Shown here in pieces: positions 56,725-64,000 of a stretch of DNA of 64,000 bases. Both the position numbers and the translations under genes were made by a program. The notes under the pieces are model-generated. The model was not told the origin of the DNA and searched no databases. It saw only the letters and a list, made by a program, of their open reading frames with translations. The DNA comes from an uncultured Clostridium sp. (GTDB lineage: Bacteria; Bacillota; Clostridia; TANB77; CAG-508), in contig CAOKLQ010000007.1 of NCBI GenBank assembly GCA_948469315.1, positions 32,477 to 96,476 of the forward strand. The letters run 5' to 3'. Every line of letters starts with the position of its first letter. Positions within the stretch are counted from its first letter, which is position 1.

Positions 56725-58029
56725 ATGAAAAATAAAAAATACAAAATAATATTAACAATTATAATAATTCTAGCATTAATAATAAGATTAATATATATAA
56801 TAAAAACTCCATATACAGAAAAACAACATGATGTAGAACCAAATGGAAACGGACTAAGCTACATATTTACAATATACAAAACAGGAAATTTACCACAAGA
56901 CAATATAGGACAACACTATCATCCACCACTACATCAAATAATCTGTACAATATGGCTTAAAATAATTAGCATATTTAGTACAAATACAACATTTCTTTGT
57001 GAAAGTTTGCAATTTGTAACATTAATATATGGAATGTTAATGTTATATGTAATATACAATATAACAAAAGAACTAAAATTTGATAATAAAATACAAATAC
57101 TATTAATGGTAATAACTGCATTTCATCCATTTTTAATAATACTATCAGGTAGTCTAAACAATGACGGTTTATGTATATTACTTACATTATGGACAATCTT
57201 AAGACTTATAAAATGGTATAAACACGAAAATATAAAAAATACAACAATACTTGCAATTATAACAGGACTATGTGTAATGGCAAAAACATCAGGCGCAATT
57301 GTTGCAATTCCTATTATGTATGTATTTTTTCTAAGATTATATAAAGAAATAAAAAAATCTAAAAACAAAGTAAATACATTAAAAAAATATATGTATTTAT
57401 ATATTTTTTTCGGATGCATTGCCCTGCCAATAGGTCTATGGTACCCTATAAGAAATTATATAGAATTTAAGCAACCTATTTTGTATGTAATGGATCCACA
57501 TAATAGTGACTTATATGTTGGAAATTACAGTTTACTAGAAAGATTTATACCATTTTCAAATGAAATAGGAAAAATCTATTGTGACCCATGGACAAACTAC
57601 AACATACCAGTATTTCTACTAAAATGTTCATTATTTGAAGAATACACATGGAAAACAGGTACAATATTAAATATATGTTATTATATATCTATTGTACTAA
57701 ATTTAATATTAATAATATATACAATCTATTGCATAATAAAAAATTTGCATACAAAAAACAAACAAAATCAAATATGGAAAATAGCATTATTTTTACTATT
57801 TATATTCAATATCATAAGTTATATAACAATGAATATAAAATTACCATATGGATGCACAATGGACTTTAGATATATGGTGCCAACTCTATTTGTAGGTGCA
57901 ATATTTGTAGGATTTGAACTTGAGAAAATACAAAGAAAAAATAAAATTAAAGGAAAAGTTTTGTATAATATTATATTTGTTTTAACATGTGTATTAGTAG
58001 TAACAGCAAATTTTATTATATTAAGTTAA
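56725..58029 (+). CDS. GT39/PMT-like polytopic glycosyltransferase
   Basis: A 434-residue membrane protein with about ten transmembrane segments. The first loop has KQHDVEPNGNGLSYIFTIY and QHYHPPLHQIIC, the acidic-histidine pattern of GT-C enzymes using lipid-phosphate sugars. The external loop near the middle has MDPHNSDLYVGNYSL. CAGGAG is best spaced for the ATG at 56725, with one at 56719 also possible. It probably glycosylates an exported polymer or protein. Confidence 0.78.
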   Translation: MKNKKYKIILTIIIILALIIRLIYIIKTPYTEKQHDVEPNGNGLSYIFTIYKTGNLPQDNIGQHYHPPLHQIICTIWLKIISIFSTNTTFLCESLQFVTLIYGMLMLYVIYNITKELKFDNKIQILLMVITAFHPFLIILSGSLNNDGLCILLTLWTILRLIKWYKHENIKNTTILAIITGLCVMAKTSGAIVAIPIMYVFFLRLYKEIKKSKNKVNTLKKYMYLYIFFGCIALPIGLWYPIRNYIEFKQPILYVMDPHNSDLYVGNYSLLERFIPFSNEIGKIYCDPWTNYNIPVFLLKCSLFEEYTWKTGTILNICYYISIVLNLILIIYTIYCIIKNLHTKNKQNQIWKIALFLLFIFNIISYITMNIKLPYGCTMDFRYMVPTLFVGAIFVGFELEKIQRKNKIKGKVLYNIIFVLTCVLVVTANFIILS

Positions 58030-58084
58030 AAATAGATAGACAAAGGTTTTGGTCTTTAAAATGTATAAAACTCAAACTTAAATA

Positions 58085-58111
58085 TTGACAAACTTGAAGT
58101 TTTCATATAAT
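58085..58111 (+). promoter_or_regulatory. Promoter of the thioredoxin-like/sortase unit
   Basis: TTGACA (58085-58090), 15 bases, TATAAT (58106-58111). The spacing is slightly short. Confidence 0.65.
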
Positions 58112-58139
58112 ATATAACTCAAAAGAGGAGGAAAAAGAA

Positions 58140-59246
58140 ATGAAGAAAAAATTAAGTATTATAGTTTCAATAATTTTACTTTTAATTTTTACAATTTCAT
58201 TTAAAGTACATGCCGCAGGAGTAGACTTATCGCAATGTGTAAAAGAAAATTTAGAAACTACATTTAGAACAGAAAAAATTACTAATTATGACTTAACAAA
58301 ATATAATAAAGCTAATGATAAAAGAATAAATATATATGTATTTAGAAAAAATGGATGCCAAAATTGTAAAAACTTTTATGAATTCTATGTTGCTAATAAA
58401 TTACTTAATAGCCATGGAGATAAAATAAAAATAATTACTTATGAATTAACAACAAATTCAGAAAATCCAAAATTATTAAGTGCAGCAAAAACATTATTAA
58501 ATCAGCAAGCAGCTACATATAGTACACCAAGTATATTTATTGGAAATAAAACATTTGAAGGTGATTTAGTAACAATACAAGATGCAGCACAAAAACAAGC
58601 AGAAATTGAAGCTGCAATAGATTCTTTATATAATAGTTCTAATAGATATGATATAATTGAAGAACTATTTGGCAAGAATGTATTTACAGACAATAGCGCT
58701 AATATTACATTAACAAGTGATAAGAGATTAGATAAAAATTATACTTTAAAAGTAAGTGAAGTAGATAATAAAAATTTAAAACTAGAAGACGGATATAATT
58801 ATATAATTTCTTATGATATTTCTATGTATAATGGAAGCAATATAGTTCCATTAAGTAATGGCTCTTATAAAATTAAAATTCCTGTAAATGTAAAATATAA
58901 TACATATAAAGTAGGATATGTAAAAGATGGAAAAATTCAAGAGGATTTTAAAGCTACTTATAATAATGGAAATATTGAATTTACAACAAGTCATTTATCA
59001 GAATATGTAATATATGGAACTAATAATACAAACACAAATACAGGTGTAAACCAAAATCCAAATTTAGAAACAGATAAAGATGAAACTAAAAAAACTAATA
59101 TTAAGAAAACAGCTAAGACTAAATATGTTGAAAATGAGAAAAATCCTAAAACATTTGATGCAATATATGTATATATAGTATTATTAGTAATAGGATGTAG
59201 CACTCTTATAGGAAGTTCTATTTTATCTAAGAAAAAAAGAATTTAA
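58140..59246 (+). CDS. Exported thioredoxin-fold protein with wall-sorting signal
   Basis: A 368-residue protein with a signal peptide (1-27, ending VHAAG) and a thioredoxin-like domain (about 65-165). The domain has the redox motif CQNC in FRKNGCQNCKNFYEF and the cis-Pro in YSTPSIFIG. A beta-rich domain (about 180-300) and a Thr/Asn-rich linker follow. The C-terminus looks like a sorting signal: NPKTFD, a hydrophobic helix and KKKRI. A disulfide or peroxide-handling role at the cell surface is possible. The sortase gene follows after 47 bases, so this protein is the natural candidate substrate. Confidence 0.82.
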   Translation: MKKKLSIIVSIILLLIFTISFKVHAAGVDLSQCVKENLETTFRTEKITNYDLTKYNKANDKRINIYVFRKNGCQNCKNFYEFYVANKLLNSHGDKIKIITYELTTNSENPKLLSAAKTLLNQQAATYSTPSIFIGNKTFEGDLVTIQDAAQKQAEIEAAIDSLYNSSNRYDIIEELFGKNVFTDNSANITLTSDKRLDKNYTLKVSEVDNKNLKLEDGYNYIISYDISMYNGSNIVPLSNGSYKIKIPVNVKYNTYKVGYVKDGKIQEDFKATYNNGNIEFTTSHLSEYVIYGTNNTNTNTGVNQNPNLETDKDETKKTNIKKTAKTKYVENEKNPKTFDAIYVYIVLLVIGCSTLIGSSILSKKKRI

Positions 59247-59250
59247 ATTT

Positions 59251-59284
59251 TAAAGTTCTATGTTTTTTAACATAGAACTTTTTA
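59251..59284 (+). terminator. Hairpin between the thioredoxin-like and sortase genes
   Basis: AAAGTTCTATG (59252-59262) pairs with CATAGAACTTT (59271-59281), followed by TTT. It sits inside the presumed operon and could lower sortase expression relative to its substrate. Confidence 0.75.
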
Positions 59285-59293
59285 GGAGTATTA

Positions 59294-60127
59294 ATGAAAA
59301 AAATAGTAGATTTAAAAAAACGAAAAATATTAATATTATCTACAATCTTTATATCAGTAATTATTATAAGTTATAGTTTAATTAATATTGTTATTTGGTT
59401 TATAGATAATTATAATAGTATGAAACAATCCAATTTAATAGAAGAAAATGTAGTTATTTCCGAGACTAAAGATATTGAAATAACAGATGAAGAGAAAATG
59501 ATTGACGAAAAAGAGCTACTTGAATCTGACCCATACTGGGACTTAATTAAAATGAATTATCTAGAAGTAGACTTCTCTAATTTAATAAAAGAAAATCCAG
59601 AAGTAGTTGCATGGATTTGCGTAGCAGGTACTAATATTAATTATCCAGTTGTTCAACATTCAGATAATAAATATTATTTAAATCATTCATTTAATGGTTC
59701 TAAAAATGCTGCTGGTTGGATTTTTTTAGATTATCGTAATTCAACTCAACAGTTAAATAAAAATACTATAATTTATGGTCATACTAGAAAAGATGGCTCT
59801 ATGTTTGGAAGTCTTAAAAAAATATTGGAAAGTGATTGGTATGAGGATAAGAATAACTATGTTATTAAAGTATCCACAGAACATGAAAGCAATTTATGGC
59901 AAGTATTTAGTGCATATAAAATTCCTACTACAAGTGATTATATTCAGACAAATTTTGGAGATGATGATGAATTTTTAGAATTTCTGGATAAAATAAAACA
60001 ACGTAGTGTACATGATTTTAAAACTACAATAAGTGCAAATAATAAAGTACTAACACTTTCTACTTGTTATAATGAAAAAGAAAGATTAGTATTACATGCA
60101 AAATTAATAAAAAGTAAAAAAAGATAG
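59294..60127 (+). CDS. srtB: Class B sortase
   Basis: A 277-residue transpeptidase with an N-terminal membrane anchor (about 13-35). Class B features are WICVAGTNINYPVVQ, the catalytic His in IIYGHTR, the catalytic Cys in LTLSTCYNE and the Arg in ERLVLHAK. It cleaves sorting signals of secreted proteins and joins them to the wall or into pili. TAGGAG precedes the ATG. Candidate substrates in the window are the NPKTFD protein just upstream and the IPYTG VWA protein at 5.3 kb. Confidence 0.92.
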   Translation: MKKIVDLKKRKILILSTIFISVIIISYSLINIVIWFIDNYNSMKQSNLIEENVVISETKDIEITDEEKMIDEKELLESDPYWDLIKMNYLEVDFSNLIKENPEVVAWICVAGTNINYPVVQHSDNKYYLNHSFNGSKNAAGWIFLDYRNSTQQLNKNTIIYGHTRKDGSMFGSLKKILESDWYEDKNNYVIKVSTEHESNLWQVFSAYKIPTTSDYIQTNFGDDDEFLEFLDKIKQRSVHDFKTTISANNKVLTLSTCYNEKERLVLHAKLIKSKKR

Positions 60128-60147
60128 ATATTAAAGGAGAATTAAAA

Positions 60148-62839
60148 TTGAGTAAACTTTTATTAATAGATGGAAATAGCATATTAAATAGAGCCTTTTA
60201 TGGAATAATGGGAAGTAAAATGCTTATGACAAAAGACCGGAAAATACACAAATGCAGTGTATGGATTTTTAGCAATTATGTTTAAAGTTATGGAAGATTT
60301 AAACCCAGAATATATGATGGTTACATTTGATATGAAAGGTCCAACTAAAAGACATGAAAAATACAATCAATATAAAGCAAATAGACATGGAATGCCAAAC
60401 GAACTTGCCGAGCAGTTGCCAATTATTAAAGAAATTCTAAGAGCAATGAACATAGATATAATTGAAAAGCAAGGCTATGAGGGAGACGATATATTAGGAA
60501 CACTTTCAGTTTACGGAGAAAAACAAGGACTAGATGTTACAGTTCTTTCAGGAGATAGAGACAATTTTCAACTTGCAACTGATAAAGTAACAATAAGAAT
60601 TCCAAGAACTAAAGCAGGTAAAACAGAAGTAGAAGATTTTGATAGAAATAAGATTATAGAAACTTATGGAATAGAACCAAAACAGTTAATAGAAGTAAAA
60701 GGATTGCAAGGAGATACATCAGATAATATTCCAGGAGTTCCAGGAGTAGGAGAAAAGACAGCTTTAAACTTAATAAAAAAATATGGAAGTATAGAAAATT
60801 TATATGAAAAAGTAGAAAAAAATGAAGATGATTTAAAAGGAAAACAAAGGCAAAATATTATAAATAATAAACATTTAGCTTTTCTTTCAAAAGACTTAGG
60901 AACAATAAACTTAGATGCACCAGTTGAAATGTCTTTAGAAGAACTAAAGGTTGAGCCGTGGAATAAACAAGAAGTTTTAAGAATTTTTAAAGAACTGAAT
61001 TTTAATAGATATATAGAAAGATTTGGTTTAGGAGAAGAAACGCAAATTTCAAATGTAGATATAAAAGATTTAATTAAAATAGAGCAAACCACTTTAACTA
61101 AAATAAAACAAATAGTAGAAAAAACTAATAAAATATACTTTTATTTTAGTGCTAAAGATGATGAAAGATTTGGAAATATCATAAATAAAAAATTAGATAC
61201 AATTTATATAGCAGATGAGAAAAAAGTATATTATGCAAAAATAGATGATATTAAAATTTTAAAAGAAATATTTGAAAACAAAAGAAACGAAAAATATGGG
61301 TATAAATTATCAGGAGATTATATATTATTAAAACAACTAGGAATAAAGCCCAATAATATTGTATATGACGCCGAAGTTGCTGAATATGATATAGACCCAA
61401 CAGCTTCAAAATATCCTTTAGAAGATTTAGCACTTAAATACTTAAATTTAGACATAAATGAATATTTAGAATTAAATGGAGCAAAACAAGAAAATACCAA
61501 ACAAATGACTTTATTTGATACAAATGTAGAGCAAGAAGATATTGAAAAATATAAATATGGAATATATGCTTATGTAATATATGCTTCTTGCGAAAAAATT
61601 ATAGAAAACCTAAAAAAACAAAATGAATATGAATTATTTAAGACAATAGAAATGCCACTTGTAGAAGTATTGTCTGAGATGCAATGGGAAGGAATGCATA
61701 TAGAAAAAAAGGAATTAGAAGAATTCGGAGATAAATTAAAACAAGACTTAAATAAATTAGTAGAGCAAATATATAAATTATCAGGAGAAGAATTTAATAT
61801 AAACTCACCAAAACAATTAGGAGAAGTTTTATTTGAAAAACTAAAATTGCCAGTAGTAAAGAAAAACAAAAGTGGATATTCAACAGATGTAGCAGTTTTA
61901 GAAAAGTTAGTTGGAGAGCATCCTGTAATAGAAAAATTATTAGAATACAGAAGCCTATCAAAACTAAATTCAACATATGTAGAAGGGTTAGTGCCATATA
62001 TAAATAAAAAAACAAATAAAATACATTCATACTTCCACCAAACAATTACATCAACAGGAAGAATAAGTTCAACAGAACCAAACTTGCAAAATATTCCTAC
62101 AAGAATAGAACTTGGAAAACAATTAAGAAAAGTATTTAAACCAGAAAAAGACTATGTATTTATAGATGCAGACTATTCTCAAATAGAACTTAGAGTACTT
62201 GCACACATATCAGAAGATGAAAATATGGTAAAAGCATTTATGAATAATGAAGATATACACAAACAAGCAGCATCAATGGTACTTGGAATTCCTCAAGAAG
62301 AAATAACCAAAGAGCAAAGGTCACATGCTAAAGCTGTAAACTTTGGAATAGTATATGGTATAAGCGATTTTGGTTTAGCAGGCCAACTAGGAATAACAAA
62401 AAAGCAAGCAAAAAAATATATAGAAAGTTACTTAGAAAAATATTCAGGAATACAAAAATTTATGGAAGACATAGTAGAAAAAGCAAAAGAGCAAGGGTAT
62501 GTAGATACACTATTTGGAAGAAGAAGATATATACCAGAGCTAAAATCAAATAACTATATGGTAAGGCAATTTGGCTCAAGAGCTGCAATGAACACACCAA
62601 TACAAGGAACAGCAGCAGATATAATGAAAATTGCGATGATAGATGTATATAATGGTTTAAAAGATTTAAAATCAAAATTAATATTGCAAATACATGATGA
62701 GTTAATAATACAGGCGCATAAAGATGAAAAAGAAGAAGTAAAAAAGTTACTAAAAAAATCAATGGAAAATGCAATAAAGCTAAAAGTACCATTAATTGTA
62801 GACATGTGTGAAGCAAATAATTGGTATGAGGCAAAATAA
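60148..62839 (+). CDS. polA: DNA polymerase I, +1 shift at CGG
   Basis: Replication and repair polymerase. The start is TTG at 60148 behind AAAGGAGAA, giving KLLLIDGNSILNRAFYG, the normal 5'-nuclease N-terminus. Codon 31 is CGG (60238-60240). Skipping C60238 gives MTKDGKYTNAVYGFLAIM, the conserved continuation. The 5'-nuclease domain runs to about 270 (YEGDDILGT, SGDRDNFQL, GVPGVGEKTA). The 3'-5' exonuclease-like middle lacks the usual acidic metal ligands and is probably inactive. The polymerase domain has DYSQIELRVLAHI, AKAVNFGIVYGIS and LQIHDELI. The total is about 896 residues. Without the shift the frame stops after 15 codons. Confidence 0.97.
60238..60241 (+). other. Recoding site 8 (CGGA) in polA
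   Basis: In-frame CGG after GAC (Asp30). A +1 shift reads GGA as the Gly in the conserved KDGKYTNAVYGF. The shift lies 90 bases into the gene, so all of the polymerase depends on it unless an internal start is used. Confidence 0.87.
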
Positions 62840-62848
62840 GGAGAAGCA

Positions 62849-63397
62849 ATGAAAAAATTACTAGCTTTAATATTAATACTATCATTAATATTATTGGGAA
62901 TTAAATATTATGAAATAGATAAAATACTAATGAAAAAAATATATGTACAAGATTACAGTCAATATGTAGAAAAATATTCAAAAGAAAACAATGTAGATAG
63001 TAATTTAGTATATGCAATAATAAAAGCAGAAAGCAATTTTAGACAAGGTGCAGTATCATCAAGTGGGGCAATTGGTTTAATGCAACTAATGGAGCCAACA
63101 GCAAAAGATGTCGCAAGAAAAATGAATATAGATTTTAAAGTAGATTTATTATATAAAGCAGAAGATAATATAAAAATAGGTACAAAATATTATAAAACTT
63201 TATATGATAAATATAAAAATATAACAGTAGCCTTAATGGCATACAATGCAGGAAGCGGAAATGTAGATAGATGGATTGAACAAGGAACAATAAAAAAAGA
63301 TGGCTCAGATGCAGAAAATATACCATATACAGAGACAAATAATTATGTAAGAAAAATATTAAGAGATTATGAAATTTATAAACAATTGTATGAATGA
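62849..63397 (+). CDS. Lytic transglycosylase (Slt/MltE-like)
   Basis: A 182-residue exported enzyme with an N-terminal hydrophobic segment (3-19) and a goose-lysozyme-like SLT domain. It has the catalytic Glu in AIIKAESNF, SSGAIGLMQLMEPTA, NIKIGTKYY and ALMAYNAGSGNVDRW. It cleaves peptidoglycan glycan strands to form anhydro ends. It starts nine bases after polA, behind AAGGAGAAG, and is probably cotranscribed. Confidence 0.9.
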   Translation: MKKLLALILILSLILLGIKYYEIDKILMKKIYVQDYSQYVEKYSKENNVDSNLVYAIIKAESNFRQGAVSSSGAIGLMQLMEPTAKDVARKMNIDFKVDLLYKAEDNIKIGTKYYKTLYDKYKNITVALMAYNAGSGNVDRWIEQGTIKKDGSDAENIPYTETNNYVRKILRDYEIYKQLYE

Positions 63398-63400
63398 TAA

Positions 63401-63586
63401 AAATATAAAATAAATGCACATATATTATCTACAATAAAAAATTGTGAAAAAATATTATTAATGAAAGATGGACAAGTAATAGAACAAAGAAATCATAATG
63501 AGTTAATAAAAAGAAAAGGAGAATATTACAATTTTTTAAATAAAGTACAAAAAGAACATAAATTATCAGATATAAGGACAATTTAA
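63401..63586 (+). pseudogene. C-terminal fragment of an ABC transporter ATPase
   Basis: An open stretch of 61 codons without a start encodes AHILSTIKNCEKILLMKDG, then a GQVIEQRNHNELI-like segment. This is the end of an exporter-type ABC ATPase (HRLSTIKNADKI and DGxIxExGxHxEL in intact members). Walker and signature motifs are absent. It is a relic left beside the rRNA operon by deletion or rearrangement. Confidence 0.78.
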
Positions 63587-63624
63587 ATAGTTTTAATAAA
63601 GTATAATATATGTGATTAAATTGT

Positions 63625-63656
63625 CTTACAAAAAAATATATATTTTTTTGTAAAAA
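63625..63656. repeat. Perfect AT-rich inverted repeat before the rRNA promoter
   Basis: TTACAAAAAAATATATATTTTTTTGTAA forms a perfect palindrome immediately upstream of the rRNA -35 box. It may end transcripts from polA or bind a regulator. Confidence 0.5.
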
Positions 63657-63660
63657 AGTA

Positions 63661-63690
63661 TTGACATTAAGTCAAAGAATATGTTAACAT
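63661..63690 (+). promoter_or_regulatory. rRNA operon promoter
   Basis: TTGACA (63661-63666), 18 bases, TAACAT (63685-63690), about 250 bases before the mature 16S start, the usual place for a ribosomal promoter. A second promoter may lie near 63601 (TATAAT-like at 63602), but its -35 is unclear. Confidence 0.65.
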
Positions 63691-63943
63691 TAAAAATGTT
63701 CTACACAAAATAAGACATAGAAAAGTACATTGAAAAGTAAATAATAAATTCAAAAAAGAGTAAAAACCAAGCGGTAGAATAAAAACTACCGAACCAAAAT
63801 AAATTGAAGTTTAAAAAAGCTAAGGAAACGAAGCTTGTTAAAGAAAAAATAAAAAGCTTTAAGAGATAACAAAAGGAACGTAGAATTTTCCTTGAAAATT
63901 CTGCATAAGTTATCTCTAAGAAATCAAAGATTTCAAGAGCTAA
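63691..63943 (+). other. rRNA transcribed leader
   Basis: An untranslated leader with several helices. One pairs GGTAGA-type arms around 63773-63790 (CGGTAG with CTACCG). Another pairs AGAGATAAC (63862-63870) with GTTATCTCT (63909-63917) around an inner GAATTTT/AAAATTC hairpin. These are likely antitermination and RNase III processing structures. No gene is present in this gap. Confidence 0.6.
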
Positions 63944-64000
63944 CTTAACAAGAGAGTTTGATCCTGGCTCAGGATAAACGCTGGCGGCGCACATAAGACA
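63944..64000 (+). rRNA. 16S ribosomal RNA, 5' end
   Basis: AGAGTTTGATCCTGGCTCAG begins at 63951 and is followed by GATAAACGCTGGCGGCGC, the universal bacterial 16S start. The variant GCACATAAGACA just after it is a lineage-specific part that could identify the organism. The exact mature end and the rest of the operon are outside what can be seen. Confidence 0.97.

Noticed and set aside
2386..60241. Ordinary random sequencing or homopolymer error as the cause of the eight frame breaks
   Set aside because: Random errors would include deletions, A/T-run errors and other phases. All eight are one inserted C directly before a GGN codon, none are in A/T runs. A systematic platform error is still possible and is kept as the main test. 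Because GG is mostly found as Gly codons here, the codon-phase agreement alone is weak evidence.
2386..60241. Classic slippery-site programmed frameshifting (prfB-type)
   Set aside because: Preceding codons are all different and do not allow the tRNA to re-pair in the +1 frame. I saw no common Shine-Dalgarno-like stimulator at a fixed distance.
2386..60241. Simple reassignment of CGG to another amino acid
   Set aside because: Reassignment would keep the zero frame open after CGG. Here the zero frame runs into a stop and the family sequence continues in the +1 frame.
1..64000. tRNA genes and CRISPR arrays
   Set aside because: I saw no cloverleaf-type sequence with GTTCRA and CCA-like acceptor ends, and no evenly spaced direct repeats. 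A tRNA search of the full genome is still needed for the CGG question.

Overview
This is a very AT-rich stretch of a Gram-positive chromosome, almost certainly from a low-GC Clostridia-like Firmicute. The evidence is an Ile T-box leader, a SpoVT sporulation regulator, ChW-repeat (clostridial hydrophobic, conserved Trp) cell-surface enzymes, a class B sortase, a DUF1653 gene and AGA as the dominant Arg codon. Nearly all genes lie on the + strand and point towards a 16S rRNA gene whose first ~57 bases close the window. I cannot name the species. It fits an uncultivated, host-associated clostridial lineage, but this is inference.

Layout. 1-5.3 kb: end of a polysaccharide deacetylase gene, an HD hydrolase, an Ile T-box leader, DUF1653 and ileS. 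5.3-8.0 kb: a sortase-anchored VWA protein and a membrane-tethered metalloprotease. 8.1-14.9 kb: queA, recD2, a structured RNA element, comF, a KAP P-loop NTPase and, on the - strand, spoVT. 15.1-46.8 kb: a large cell-envelope glycopolymer region. It holds a ChW-M14 peptidase, a TagGH/Wzm-Wzt-like ABC exporter, a CDP-glycerol glycerophosphotransferase, about a dozen glycosyltransferases, a flippase, DUF2142 and DUF2304 membrane proteins, a ChW-GH25 lysozyme, a GtrA/GtrB pair and rfbDACB for dTDP-L-rhamnose. The genes together suggest a rhamnose- and glycerol-phosphate-containing wall polymer plus secreted enzymes that remodel the wall. 46.9-52.7 kb: ruvB, a GT39-like membrane protein, queH and a small island (alpha/beta hydrolase, RhuM-like protein) bracketed by a duplicated queH tail. 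52.9-60.1 kb: a flavin amine oxidase-like enzyme, M14 peptidase, L,D-transpeptidase, GT39-like protein, thioredoxin-like surface protein and sortase B. 60.1-64 kb: polA, a lytic transglycosylase, an ABC-transporter fragment and the rRNA promoter, leader and 16S start.

The main discovery candidate is a recoding system. Eight genes (ileS, queA, recD2, a DUF2142 gene, ruvB, a RhuM gene, an L,D-transpeptidase gene and polA) are each broken into two frames at exactly one place. In all eight the break is an in-frame CGG codon. Skipping its C (+1 shift) reads GGN as Gly and restores the full-length conserved protein, usually at a Gly conserved in the family. By eye I found no in-frame CGG codon anywhere else in the window, while CGG occurs about 35 times out of phase in intact genes with no disruption. 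CGT, CGC and CGA are still used in-frame. The simplest reading is that CGG is not an Arg codon here and instead triggers efficient +1 frameshifting or is read as a CGGN quadruplet. Known unassigned or reassigned CGG codons in AT-rich bacteria make this plausible, but the frameshift outcome would be new as far as I know. A systematic sequence error must be excluded with raw reads.

Other points of interest are a covarying structured RNA family (11.5 and 26.2 kb), a leader with mutually exclusive pairings before a glycosyltransferase gene, small GTAGGG palindromes that also sit in-frame inside two genes, and the queH-flanked island. I saw no tRNA genes, CRISPR array, complete insertion sequence or prophage.
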